NCBI GenBank assembly: GCA_026702845.1
Contig: JADCLS010000003.1
Coordinates: forward strand, 124,001-188,000
Direction: 5' to 3'
Origin: Candidatus Heimdallarchaeota archaeon
Lineage (GTDB): Archaea > Asgardarchaeota > Heimdallarchaeia > Heimdallarchaeales > Kariarchaeaceae
DNA length: 64,000 nt
Below are positions 34,482-43,483 of this stretch, one piece after another. Every line of letters starts with the position of its first letter. The stretch's first letter is position 1. A program made the position numbers and the translations under genes. Below the pieces are notes generated by a model, which was given only the letters and a program-made list of their open reading frames with translations, did not search any database and was not told the DNA's origin.

Positions 34482-35798
34482 GTGAGTAAAAAAGCCTTAG
34501 TTTATACATGGGGATGCTCTCATAATCAAAAGGATTCCCAGCTACTTGAATATATTTTAGTTGATAAAGGCTATACTATCTTAAAATCTGGAAGCAATAC
34601 CGAAAAGGTGGATATTATTGTTTTGAATACTTGTACTGTAAAGGCCCCTACTGAGAACAAGATATTACATATCATGAATAAATATCGGGATACTGATTCA
34701 AAAGTTATTGTGACAGGTTGTATTGCTCAAATTGAATCGTTCAAATTACAAAATCAATTTCCTAATTTTGTATTCCTAGGTGTCAATGGTGTGAAGCAAT
34801 TTCGAGATATTTTGGATAATTCCTCCATGATCTCTCTACCAATATTAGGAAATAAAATGAACTTCTCGAAAGTAGAATTGAAAGATGATTATATAGATAA
34901 ATCAACCCTAAATTCAGTTTTATGGAATAGAAATATCTATATTTCACAGATTAATGAGGGATGCTTAAATCGTTGTACATTTTGTTCTACAAAATTTGCT
35001 AGAGGGAGATTACAATCATTCCCTTTACAAACAATTGTATCTTCAATTAGAGAAACTATGACTCCAGAGGTATGGATTACCTCACAGGATACTGCCTGTT
35101 GGGGATTTGATATGGGTACTAACCTGGCTAGTTTGATGCAACAAATAGTCGCAATTCCTCGAAAGTTTTGGATAAGAATAGGAATGGGAAACCCTAACAA
35201 TATGATAAAAATATTAGATGATATGATTGAAGTGTACAAATCTGAAAAAATATTCAAATTCTTACATCTACCTATTCAATCAGGAAATAATAGAATTTTG
35301 AAACACATGAAAAGGGGTTATACCATTTCAGATGTAAAATTAATTATTTCAACGTTCAAAACACAATTTCCTGATATTACAATTTCTACAGATGTAATTT
35401 GCGGCTATCCAATTGAAACAGAAGAAGAATTTGATGATACAATTGAGCTAATCAGATTCATACGGCCGAATATAACAAATATTTCTCGTTATTGGGAACG
35501 AGAAGGCACTGAAGCAGCAAAATTACCACAGCTACCACATTCTGAAAGAAAACGTAGATCAAAAATACTCGCACAAATTGTAAAACAAATACAATTTGAG
35601 GATAATAAGAGATGGGTTGGGTGGAAAGGAGAGATATTACTATCTGAAATTGGTGATAAAGGAGGATTACAGGGGAGAAATATAAATTATAAACCAGTTA
35701 TCGTTGATCTACCGATCTCAATGCTAGGATCTTGGGTAAATGTTGAAATAACTGATTTTACAGAAACATATTTCATCGGTAAATTGATCAGAAAATAA
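34482..35798 (+). CDS. tRNA methylthiotransferase, archaeal MtaB/CDKAL1 type
   Basis: About 438 residues. The N-terminal UPF0004 domain has YTWGCSHNQKDSQ, NTCTVKAPTENK and VTGCIAQIE (three Cys for one Fe-S cluster). The radical SAM domain has GCLNRCTFCSTKFARGRLQS, with CxxxCxxC. The end fits a TRAM domain. The archaeal/eukaryotic branch converts t6A37 to ms2t6A37 in tRNAs. GTG at 34482 gives MSKKALVYTWGCS, a better family start than the TTG 21 bases upstream. It overlaps the convergent surface protein gene by 11 bases. Confidence 0.93.
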   Translation: MSKKALVYTWGCSHNQKDSQLLEYILVDKGYTILKSGSNTEKVDIIVLNTCTVKAPTENKILHIMNKYRDTDSKVIVTGCIAQIESFKLQNQFPNFVFLGVNGVKQFRDILDNSSMISLPILGNKMNFSKVELKDDYIDKSTLNSVLWNRNIYISQINEGCLNRCTFCSTKFARGRLQSFPLQTIVSSIRETMTPEVWITSQDTACWGFDMGTNLASLMQQIVAIPRKFWIRIGMGNPNNMIKILDDMIEVYKSEKIFKFLHLPIQSGNNRILKHMKRGYTISDVKLIISTFKTQFPDITISTDVICGYPIETEEEFDDTIELIRFIRPNITNISRYWEREGTEAAKLPQLPHSERKRRSKILAQIVKQIQFEDNKRWVGWKGEILLSEIGDKGGLQGRNINYKPVIVDLPISMLGSWVNVEITDFTETYFIGKLIRK

Positions 35799-37818
35799 TT
35801 TTAGATTTAGATCTTACATATTTTCGATATGAATTTATTGCGAAGATTCCTGTTGATGTTGAAATAGATGCAATCGCAATTAGAATGGAAGAATTCTCAT
35901 CAGATGAATCTGTCTGATAGATTTCTGCCATACTAGATACTTTGTAATCTTTTTCCAACTCAAATACACTTTCTCCAAGAATAAGAGATATATTGAAAAG
36001 TAATTCATCATTACTCCACTTCTCTTCATAAATTAATATTGATGAATTCTCGTTTACTATTGAATAATTATATTTTGAATTTTTGGATGATATAACTACA
36101 ATTTTTTCAATTTGCCAATGGATGATTTCAGGAATAAATATGTAAAAATTAACGATATTACTACTTACTCTTTTGCTATTGATCTTAACTATTGGTATTT
36201 CATTTGCAATATTTATAGTTATAGAAATTCTCTGTTGTACTAAACCTTGTTTATTAATTAGCAATGTGAGATTGCTCTGACCAATTGGAAATTCAGCTGC
36301 AAGAATTAGTAGTTTAACTTGAATCGCTCTTATACTATTATTATCATAGAATGAAACAATTTGATCTGGAGTATATTCAATTCCAGAGCTTAAATTCCTA
36401 ATATATATAGGTATTATTGAATCTCTTTTATAATCAATTTTTTGATTTTCGATTTCTGGAATTTTACTTGGATTTAAAAGCAATTTATGAATAATTCTGG
36501 TATAATTATAATTATATCTTGCTATTACTATATCTACATGACCCTTATCCCAAATAGATGGGATTTGGAAGACTAAACCAGTGTTATTTATCGTCGGGTA
36601 TATTATTTCTAGTTTATTTGAAATATAGGCATATTTTATTGAATTGGTGGGTATTTGAATGTGATACTGCTCCCCTTGAACGATTTCATTCAATTCAATT
36701 TCCGTGTTTGATAATTCAATACTGAAAAAAATCTCACAATCTAATACCTTTGTCAAAATAATCTCCTTGGTGGTATTAAATTTCTCTGCCAAGATAATAT
36801 AACTGGCATTTATGGCATTTGTTGGAAGGTATATAGTTGTAATATAGTTTTTCGGCAATTTATCCTTATCCAAGATTAGGTGTAAATTGATATAATTGTC
36901 TACAATATCTTGATTCAAAGGTAGATTGAATTCTCCATATTTCAATTCATTAATTGAGATTAAATAATTATGATCCATGGGAATAATTATTCTGTAATTA
37001 TCTAATTCTAGTGGAATTCTAAAGGCCTGTTGTCCATCATATACATTATTATTGATTTCGACTGAATAGTCATAATAATTCTGTTCTAATAAAAACGAGT
37101 TAATTTTAACACTATAATTGTATGCATTCGTATTGTATGATCTCCAAACAATGGAATTTATCATACTTGGTTTAGTAAGATTCAATTCTTCAACAATGGC
37201 TGACAAATTTAATTTATTAATTGAATGATCTAATAATACTAACTCGGTTGTTGTATTTTGAAATAAATGTAGGGTATACTCTGAATAATCTAGTAAAAGA
37301 TATATATTTAATGTATTGAACTTTAATAATATCAAATTGAAAGCGATATCTGTATTTTGTAACATCCATTTATTATGTTCTACATTTATTGACAATGTTT
37401 CAAATCCACTTAAATCATTATTTAATATATATTCAGCTTTCAAATCATAAATTACCATAGAATTATACAAGTGCAAAGCCTTATCCTGTACTTGGGTTGA
37501 GAAGTCACCAATAGAAGAATTACCAAGATTTTTTTTGATCTCCTCAAATTTAAGTAGATTTTTACTACCATTAAGAATCTCTATCTCCATCTCAGATCCA
37601 TTATGAAGATTGGAATAATAGATTTCAGTATTATACTGATTCTCCAGGATTGTCATGTTTGAAGAGGAATAAGATAAATGTTCAGAAATATTATGCTTAG
37701 GTTGTTCTATTTTTTCATTATTGATTTTCATACTCATATTATTACTATGTAATGATTGAATAGGATTGTAAGTTCCGGCAATTAAAAGGATTGCTAGAAA
37801 AATAAATTGGATTCTCAT
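35788..37818 (-). CDS. Secreted or surface-anchored protein, unknown
   Basis: A 676-residue protein. Residues 1-22 form a signal peptide (MRIQFIFLAILLIAGTYN). Residues about 640-660 form a membrane anchor (SSILIAIASISTSTGIFAIN), followed by a basic tail (SYRKYVRSKSKIIF). The long outer part is rich in Asn, Ile, Tyr and Ser, with many N-x-S/T sequons, and reads as beta-rich. The likely topology is outside with a C-terminal anchor. No domain is recognised. The gene overlaps the MTTase 3' end by 11 bases. Confidence 0.75.
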   Translation of the reverse strand: MRIQFIFLAILLIAGTYNPIQSLHSNNMSMKINNEKIEQPKHNISEHLSYSSSNMTILENQYNTEIYYSNLHNGSEMEIEILNGSKNLLKFEEIKKNLGNSSIGDFSTQVQDKALHLYNSMVIYDLKAEYILNNDLSGFETLSINVEHNKWMLQNTDIAFNLILLKFNTLNIYLLLDYSEYTLHLFQNTTTELVLLDHSINKLNLSAIVEELNLTKPSMINSIVWRSYNTNAYNYSVKINSFLLEQNYYDYSVEINNNVYDGQQAFRIPLELDNYRIIIPMDHNYLISINELKYGEFNLPLNQDIVDNYINLHLILDKDKLPKNYITTIYLPTNAINASYIILAEKFNTTKEIILTKVLDCEIFFSIELSNTEIELNEIVQGEQYHIQIPTNSIKYAYISNKLEIIYPTINNTGLVFQIPSIWDKGHVDIVIARYNYNYTRIIHKLLLNPSKIPEIENQKIDYKRDSIIPIYIRNLSSGIEYTPDQIVSFYDNNSIRAIQVKLLILAAEFPIGQSNLTLLINKQGLVQQRISITINIANEIPIVKINSKRVSSNIVNFYIFIPEIIHWQIEKIVVISSKNSKYNYSIVNENSSILIYEEKWSNDELLFNISLILGESVFELEKDYKVSSMAEIYQTDSSDENSSILIAIASISTSTGIFAINSYRKYVRSKSKIIF

Positions 37819-38033
37819 GTAATATCTTATTTAATCTATAATAAAAACTAATGAGCAATTTTTTTATCAAAATGAATACTTTGATATCAAGATATCTATT
37901 GTTAATAGTTCATTCTTCTAAAATATCCAAAAAATGGACTGTTGGAAAATTACAACTGATTTTCTGGAGATCTGTATATCTTATCTGATAACTATCAATA
38001 ACTTTGTATTTGATTAGAAAATTTTTGATATAG

Positions 38034-38108
38034 GAGCTAGTAACTCAGCTTGGATAGAGTGTTGGCCTTCTAAGCCAAAAGTCGAGGGTTCGAATCCCTC
38101 CTAGCTCG
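38034..38108 (+). tRNA. tRNA-Arg (TCT)
   Basis: A 75-base cloverleaf. The acceptor GAGCTAG pairs with CTAGCTC; discriminator G. The anticodon stem is TTGGC/GCCAA with loop CTTCTAA (anticodon TCT); the T arm is GAGGG-TTCGAAT-CCCTC. CCA not encoded, no intron. It ends 5 bases from the convergent zinc-ribbon gene. Confidence 0.97.
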
Positions 38109-38113
38109 TTTAA

Positions 38114-38758
38114 TTATTTATCTAAATGATGAATTTTTTCTTTACAAAAGGATGCAACAATCTCATTTTGGTCATTTTCCATTAATTTCAACGTGTTTAA
38201 TATCTCATTTTTGAATTGTGGATTACGGTCGAAAATTGCTGTTAGAGATTGAATAACAGCTAATTTTACACTTGGTAGTTCATTATCTGACATAAATGAC
38301 AGTATCTGGATTGTTGATAATGAATTATCTGAATTGATTAAATTTCTGTCTAGTAACCATTGAATTGGATCTGATCCAAACAAAGCCTCATCGATAAAAT
38401 CCTTGCTCCAATTATCATTCTCAGATATCGGTTGTTCTTGGTTCATCTCACCAATACTTTCGATTGTAGAGCTACTCTCAATGAACTCATTCACCCACCC
38501 ATTTCTGATAACATTTCCCTCCATTTCATTTACATCCTGCAATTCTCTTGCGTATAGTTCTTCATTCATGGGTTCTTGCTCAAATTCCTCATGACATAAA
38601 TCACAGGTAAACCTGAATATATGACCTTCCTCTGTAGATCCCATTATCTCTAACCATGAAACTGATTTCTGCAAGCAAACTTCACAAATATCTATCTGAT
38701 ATGATGATTTTCCAGAAATTACAGGTCGACCAAAGAAATTTGTTCTATCCATACTCAT
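38114..38758 (-). CDS. Zinc-ribbon protein with helical C-terminus, unknown
   Basis: A 214-residue protein. CEVC at about residue 25 and CDLCHEEF near 52 make a CxxC...CxxC zinc ribbon. An acidic linker follows. The C-terminal part (LSTIQILSFMSDNELPSVKL, AVIQSLTAIFDRNPQFKN, MENDQNEIVASFCKEKI) reads as two or three HEAT-like helix pairs. The combination resembles an adaptor protein, but no family is recognised. It lies between tRNA-Arg and tRNA-Met, convergent with the first. Confidence 0.65.
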   Translation of the reverse strand: MSMDRTNFFGRPVISGKSSYQIDICEVCLQKSVSWLEIMGSTEEGHIFRFTCDLCHEEFEQEPMNEELYARELQDVNEMEGNVIRNGWVNEFIESSSTIESIGEMNQEQPISENDNWSKDFIDEALFGSDPIQWLLDRNLINSDNSLSTIQILSFMSDNELPSVKLAVIQSLTAIFDRNPQFKNEILNTLKLMENDQNEIVASFCKEKIHHLDK

Positions 38759-38822
38759 TTATTAATTTAGTTCAAATAAAAAACTCTTACTTAGAGAAGC
38801 GGAATAATTCTATTAAAAAAAA

Positions 38823-38931
38823 TGTCGAGGGGGGGAATCGAACCCCCGACCTCTAGATTGCTCATCAGATTAGATCTAGCCAATTACGTAGACTATGAGT
38901 CTAGCGCTCTAACCGACTGAGCTACCTCGAC
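38823..38931 (-). tRNA. tRNA-Met (CAT), elongator-type, with 35-base intron
   Basis: Acceptor GTCGAGG pairs with CCTCGAC; discriminator A at 38823. D arm GCTCAGTCGGTTAGAGC; anticodon stem CTAGA/TCTAG; loop CT-CAT-A followed by an intron at 38859-38893 (minus strand), after position 37, the canonical archaeal site; T arm CGGGG-GTTCGATT-CCCCC. G1-C72 and the lack of three G-C pairs in the anticodon stem argue against initiator tRNA. A CAT anticodon could also be tRNA-Ile with agmatidine. It starts 6 bases after the uL16 stop and is probably co-transcribed. Confidence 0.93.
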
Positions 38932-38937
38932 AACTAT

Positions 38938-39456
38938 TTAGATGAGCTCTTGACCTTTTCCAAGCACAACTTTTGCTGGAGTTGGAAATTTGGAAACTCC
39001 CTTCTTCAATGCAATTGCAGCTTGTTTGTGATGTCTTGGCTCAACTCTTACTGTCAATATCTCTGTATTTGATTTAACTCTTGCGGATCTGTCTGCAGGT
39101 TTTCCGAATGACCTTCGCATTCCATCTTGCATTCTATCAGCTCCAGCAAATGCCATCATTTTATTTTCTCGTAAAACATGATGGGGGTGAATTCTCACTC
39201 GGAAATGATAATTATCTCTACCAAGTGCTTTAGTTAAATATCTATTTACTGCTTGTCTAGCTGCTTCGATAGCCATATGTCTGATTTGACATGCTTCTTC
39301 ATTCACTAAATGAAATTCCACGGAAAAATTTTTGGATTTATTTCCCATATCATACATGACAATTTTGTTTCCAGGTACACCTCGAACGTATTTTTTAGTT
39401 CGTGTATTCGCTGGTCCTCGTATTTTAGTATAGCAATGTGCTGGTCTTTTTCCCAT
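38938..39456 (-). CDS. rpl10e: Large ribosomal subunit protein uL16 (L10e)
   Basis: 172 residues with the archaeal L10e sequence: GKRPAHCYTKIRGPANTRTK, YVRGVPGNKIVMYDMG, VRIHPHHVLRENKMM and GADRMQDGMRRSFGKP. It binds 23S rRNA near the A site. The ATG at 39456 follows GGTGAG by a few bases; a GTG nine bases upstream in frame would put the start inside that ribosome-binding site. It lies 9 bases after rps7 and 6 bases before tRNA-Met, in one apparent operon with EF-1alpha. Confidence 0.96.
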   Translation of the reverse strand: MGKRPAHCYTKIRGPANTRTKKYVRGVPGNKIVMYDMGNKSKNFSVEFHLVNEEACQIRHMAIEAARQAVNRYLTKALGRDNYHFRVRIHPHHVLRENKMMAFAGADRMQDGMRRSFGKPADRSARVKSNTEILTVRVEPRHHKQAAIALKKGVSKFPTPAKVVLGKGQELI

Positions 39457-39465
39457 ATTTCTCAC

Positions 39466-40032
39466 CTATCGTGCGGAATAAGCAATTCGTTCAAGTTCTT
39501 GCTTCTTCCTAACTCCTGAAGAGCTAGCTTCGTTACGTGCAGCATTAATTAATTCATCTGTAATGATTTCAGCCAGAGATTTAATTGTAGAGAATGATGA
39601 ATTTAATATCCCTTCTGTTAAAAATCTCAATGCCAAATCCACTCTTCGAAGAGGGGCAACATCAACAGCTTGAGGTTGGGCAACTCCACCATAAGATAGT
39701 CTAGTGATTTCTTCTCGTGGAGCTGCATTTTGTACTGCATCAACCAGAATTTGTACTGGATTTGTCTTAGTCTTAAGATAAATTAATTCAAATGAAGATT
39801 CAATTGCTTTCATTACTTTAGCTTTCTTACCAGCATTCTTTCCTGGTCGCATAAGCTTATTAGTAAATCGTTCTACAATATTCACTTCAGTCTTTTTGAA
39901 TCGTTGATTGGTATGACGTCCACTAGTGTGGGGGAATACAATATGATCTAAATTGATATATTTTTGTAATCCCATGTCTTCTACATCAACATCTGTCATG
40001 GACCACTTGTTAAATAATAGAAGTTCTTCCAT
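39466..40032 (-). CDS. rps7: Small ribosomal subunit protein uS7
   Basis: 188 residues: LLLFNKWSMTDVDVEDMGLQ, FPHTSGRHTNQRFKKTEVNI, NPVQILVDAVQNAAPREEIT, GGVAQPQAVDVAPLRRVDLA, and a C-terminal RNEASSSGVRKKQELERIAY segment. This is archaeal/eukaryotic uS7, an assembly protein of the 16S 3' major domain. In many archaea it follows uS12 and precedes EF-2; here it lies between EF-1alpha and uL16 instead. Confidence 0.97.
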   Translation of the reverse strand: MEELLLFNKWSMTDVDVEDMGLQKYINLDHIVFPHTSGRHTNQRFKKTEVNIVERFTNKLMRPGKNAGKKAKVMKAIESSFELIYLKTKTNPVQILVDAVQNAAPREEITRLSYGGVAQPQAVDVAPLRRVDLALRFLTEGILNSSFSTIKSLAEIITDELINAARNEASSSGVRKKQELERIAYSAR

Positions 40033-40118
40033 GTAATTATTCCTCTTATACGGCTAATTTTTTTTGTTTAATATAAGATATATTATATGAATCGCGTAGT
40101 TTATGTTGATTTTTAAGA

Positions 40119-41435
40119 TTATTTGATTTCCTTCTTGTTTACAGAAGTTACAACACCAACTGCTACTGTCTGACCCATATCTCTAATAGCGAATCTTCCT
40201 AATTGGGGAATTTCCTTGAAGGGTTCAATAACAAGATCCTTTACAGGTTTGAATTCCACAGTTGCACGATCTCCATTCTTTAAGGTAGTTGGTTCAGCGA
40301 CTTTAATTGTCTTTCCACCCTTACCTACTGTGAATTTTTCCTTAATATGCTTGAAAGTACATGCAACTTGGGAAGTACCTGCATGAATTACTGGTGTATA
40401 TCCTAATGGGATGACAGTAGGATGCCTAATAACAATAACTGTGGCAATGAAAGTATCTGCAACTGATGGAGGTGCAGATTGTAGACCTACAACATCACCT
40501 TTTTTGATTTCATTCTTTGAAATACCTTTAACTGCGAATCCAATATTGTCTCCTGGTTCAGCTTGGGGGATATTTTCATAATGCATCTGGATAGTGTTAA
40601 CTGTGGCCTTCTTTCCGGTAGGAGCAAAGACAATTTTATCATTTGGTTTCATCACACCAGTTTCGACTCTTCCAGAAGGAACTGTACCAATACCTTGAAT
40701 GGAGTAAACATCTTGAATAGGTAATCTGAGTGGTTTGCTAGTAGGTTTTTCAGGAACCTTGAATTGATCTAAAGCAGCAAAGAGGGTTGGACCTTTGTAC
40801 CATGACATGTTAGGTGATTTTTCTTTGAGATTATCTCCTTCGATTCCAGATACTGGAATAAAGTTCACCTCATCTAGGGGCCAAGCCATTGATTTTTCCT
40901 CAGTTAGCATACGACCCATTTCATCTTTGATTTCATTGAATCTATCCTCTGACCATTCAACGGTATCCATCTTGTTGACTACAACTACTAACTGACCCAC
41001 ACCAAGTGTTCTAGCTAAAAGTGAGTGTTCTTTTGTTTGACCTTGAGCACTGATCCCAGCCTCAAAACCACCCTTTTCTGCACTTACAACTAGGAGGGCT
41101 GCGTCTGCTTGGGATGTACCAGTGATCATGTTTTTGACAAAATCTCTGTGACCTGGAGCGTCAATGATTGTGAAATCATATTTTTGGGTCTCAAATTTGA
41201 AAAAGGCGATATCGATGGTTACACCTCTCTCTCTCTCTTCCTTTAATTTATCTAATACCCATGCAAATTTCCAGCTAGCACGACCAAGGCTTTCAGATTC
41301 CTTCTCGAACTTCTGCATCTTTCTGTCATCTACAGCACCAGCTAAGTATAATAAATGGCCAGTCATAGTAGACTTACCATGATCAACATGTCCAATAATG
41401 ACAAGGTTTAAGTGAGGTTTATTCTTTGAACTCAT
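40119..41435 (-). CDS. tuf: Translation elongation factor 1-alpha
   Basis: 438 residues, the expected length for aEF1A. G1 is GHVDHGKS at about 15-22, G2 in ERERGVTIDIAF, G3 DAPGHRDFVKNM, G4 NKMD. Domains II and III contain YSIQGIGTVPSGRVETGVMK and TVEFKPVKDLVIEPFKEIPQ. It delivers aminoacyl-tRNA to the ribosome. A TTTATAAA at 41454-41461 (minus strand) and GAGGTAAG before the ATG are the likely expression signals. It is the first gene of the EF-1alpha, uS7, uL16, tRNA-Met unit. Confidence 0.98.
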   Translation of the reverse strand: MSSKNKPHLNLVIIGHVDHGKSTMTGHLLYLAGAVDDRKMQKFEKESESLGRASWKFAWVLDKLKEERERGVTIDIAFFKFETQKYDFTIIDAPGHRDFVKNMITGTSQADAALLVVSAEKGGFEAGISAQGQTKEHSLLARTLGVGQLVVVVNKMDTVEWSEDRFNEIKDEMGRMLTEEKSMAWPLDEVNFIPVSGIEGDNLKEKSPNMSWYKGPTLFAALDQFKVPEKPTSKPLRLPIQDVYSIQGIGTVPSGRVETGVMKPNDKIVFAPTGKKATVNTIQMHYENIPQAEPGDNIGFAVKGISKNEIKKGDVVGLQSAPPSVADTFIATVIVIRHPTVIPLGYTPVIHAGTSQVACTFKHIKEKFTVGKGGKTIKVAEPTTLKNGDRATVEFKPVKDLVIEPFKEIPQLGRFAIRDMGQTVAVGVVTSVNKKEIK

Positions 41436-41453
41436 TTTTTCTTACCTCGAAGG

Positions 41454-41461
41454 TTTATAAA
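41454..41461 (-). promoter_or_regulatory. Candidate TATA box for EF-1alpha operon
   Basis: Minus-strand TTTATAAA lies about 20 bases before the EF-1alpha ATG, close for a TATA box with a leader. A second AT-rich element (TTTTAAAA) near 41480-41488 could be the true box and would leave room for the GAGGTAAG ribosome-binding site. Confidence 0.35.
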
Positions 41462-41649
41462 TGATTTTCATAATTATCATTTTTAAAATTGTGTTTACTT
41501 TACAGAAAAGAATTATTAAAAAAAATGAAACCTTATGTAAAAGAAGTAGGAGGATTTTCTCACTTCTTTTTCAAATAAAAGGTGATGTTTCAATTTTTTT
41601 TTAGAAAAAGTCCGTATTGTTTTAAAGAGTTGAAAATAAAGTATAATTA

Positions 41650-42699
41650 ATGAGAAAGAACCGTCCCTCTATAGAATTGCCAAGAATTATTGATATTAGC
41701 TATACAGCAATTGATAATGTCGAATCTATTATTAAGAAATTAGATTTGGAGGGAACCTGTACTGTAGTGGTCGATGATATAACATATAAAATTGCAGGCA
41801 AAAGAGTTATTGAAAATATTGAATCTAAGTATAATGTAAACTTAATGTCCATTCAAAGCTCTGCTGTCAAAGAAGCAGAGAGAGTAATGGCAGATATTCA
41901 ACAAACTGATACATCTTTTGCAATTGCTGTAGGGGGTGGTACGATTATTGATGTTACTAAATACGCAAGTTATAAGCAAGGAATACCTTTTATTTCTGTT
42001 CCTACTGTTGCTTCTCATGACGGTATTGCCAGTGCTCGTGCGTCATTAATTGGATCCGAATCCAGACATTCCTTTGAAGCTCATTCTCCTATTGGTGTTA
42101 TTGGAGATGTTGAAACAATTGCTAAAGCCCCAATCAGATTTAAGACATCAGGTAGTGCAGATCTATTATCTAATATTACTGCTGTAATGGACTGGAAATT
42201 ATCTCATAGGATAACTGGAGAACATATCAGTCAATATGCTGTTGCATTATCTGAAATGACAGCAAACACAATAATTGAAACTTCTGAGATAATTGCTAAA
42301 GATAGAGTTGAGGGAACTTATATTGTATTAAAGGGATTGATTGCAAGCTCTATGGCTATGTGCATTGCAGGATCATCTAGGCCAGCATCTGGTGCAGAAC
42401 ATATGATTTCACATCTATTAGATGAGAAAACTAAAACAACAGCTCTTCATGGAGAACAATGTGGATTAACGTCTATCATTACAATGTATCTTCACGGTGG
42501 AAATTGGAAAATTATTAAAGAAACATTAGAGATATTAAATTCTCCACTCTCTTTTTCAGAAATTAATGTCTCTCATGATGAGATCATCGATGCAATTGTT
42601 AATGCTCAAAATATTAGAAAAAATCGCCATTCAATATTATCATCTGGAATATCAAAAAAGGCCGCAGAAAAAGCCCTAAATATTACTGGAATAGTCTAA
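41650..42699 (+). CDS. egsA: sn-Glycerol-1-phosphate dehydrogenase
   Basis: 349 residues. AIAVGGGTIIDVTKYASYKQ (NAD(P) binding), SVPTVASHDGIASARAS, GSADLLSN (zinc Asp), SGAEHMISHLL and LHGEQCGL (zinc His) are the hallmarks of archaeal G1P dehydrogenase. It reduces dihydroxyacetone phosphate to G1P and so sets the stereochemistry of archaeal lipids. Its presence argues strongly for an archaeal source. It converges with the FKBP gene with no gap. Confidence 0.97.
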   Translation: MRKNRPSIELPRIIDISYTAIDNVESIIKKLDLEGTCTVVVDDITYKIAGKRVIENIESKYNVNLMSIQSSAVKEAERVMADIQQTDTSFAIAVGGGTIIDVTKYASYKQGIPFISVPTVASHDGIASARASLIGSESRHSFEAHSPIGVIGDVETIAKAPIRFKTSGSADLLSNITAVMDWKLSHRITGEHISQYAVALSEMTANTIIETSEIIAKDRVEGTYIVLKGLIASSMAMCIAGSSRPASGAEHMISHLLDEKTKTTALHGEQCGLTSIITMYLHGGNWKIIKETLEILNSPLSFSEINVSHDEIIDAIVNAQNIRKNRHSILSSGISKKAAEKALNITGIV

Positions 42700-43389
42700 T
42701 TATTGAAAAGAAAAGTAGTCGATAAATTTAATTCCTTTATAATTTGAAATAATTTCACCTATATCCTTGGCAACTTCGGCTTTAGCAAATTGAACATATT
42801 CTACAAATTTTGTCTGTTCGGGCATCATTACTTCAATATCATCTGAAATGATATTGATATTTATTCCTGCAATATTAGAACCAGGTAGGCGCCTCTTTAT
42901 CAATGCCTCAATCTTATTTTTATCCCCTTCAATTAATTCATGAATTTTAATTTTGTAATGTATATCTTTACCTGCCAGAATGTGATTGTAATCCATTCTA
43001 ACTCTTGTTGTGCTTACAGATAACACTGTTCCAAGTTGATTGCCAATGTTAATCCTATCTCCAATTGATGGATTAATATTCAATTTTTGAAACTCCCTCC
43101 GAGCAACAAGTTTTATTTTTGAAGGATCCTTTAGTCCATACGCATCTTTACATTCAATTGTTGTTTCAAGCTCATCACCTATGTTATAATTTGTAAGTAC
43201 TTTCTCCAATCCCTTTGGGATCCATTCCTTTCCAATTACTACTAACATTGGTTCATATACTTTATCAGGTTTGTATATTGTTTCTTTGGTTGCCACATCA
43301 AAAATAGTTGTATCAAAAACCCTTTTTTCTCCTTCTTCAATAATACTTGCTGTATAATCAATTGTAATCATTGAACCATGTGAAATCAT
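42700..43389 (-). CDS. FKBP-type peptidyl-prolyl isomerase (long archaeal type)
   Basis: 229 residues from the ATG at 43389, which has GAGGAAAA upstream; an earlier in-frame ATG at 43410 is less likely. ITIDYTASIIEEGEKRVFDT, IGKEWIPKGLEKVL, GDELETTIECKDAYGLKDPS and an IF-domain insert (GDRINIGNQLGTVLSVSTTR, VRMDYNHILAGKDIHYKIKI) match the SlyD-like FKBPs of archaea. A C-terminal extension of about 80 residues is present, as in the long subclass. It is a cytoplasmic folding helper that probably acts as chaperone and isomerase. Confidence 0.93.
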   Translation of the reverse strand: MISHGSMITIDYTASIIEEGEKRVFDTTIFDVATKETIYKPDKVYEPMLVVIGKEWIPKGLEKVLTNYNIGDELETTIECKDAYGLKDPSKIKLVARREFQKLNINPSIGDRINIGNQLGTVLSVSTTRVRMDYNHILAGKDIHYKIKIHELIEGDKNKIEALIKRRLPGSNIAGININIISDDIEVMMPEQTKFVEYVQFAKAEVAKDIGEIISNYKGIKFIDYFSFQ

Positions 43390-43483
43390 TATTTTTCCTC
43401 TGGTATACATAAAGGGAATGAATTGATTGATTTAACACTTTTGATTTCTTTCATATATAAATAAAGAAAAAATTACAAATATC

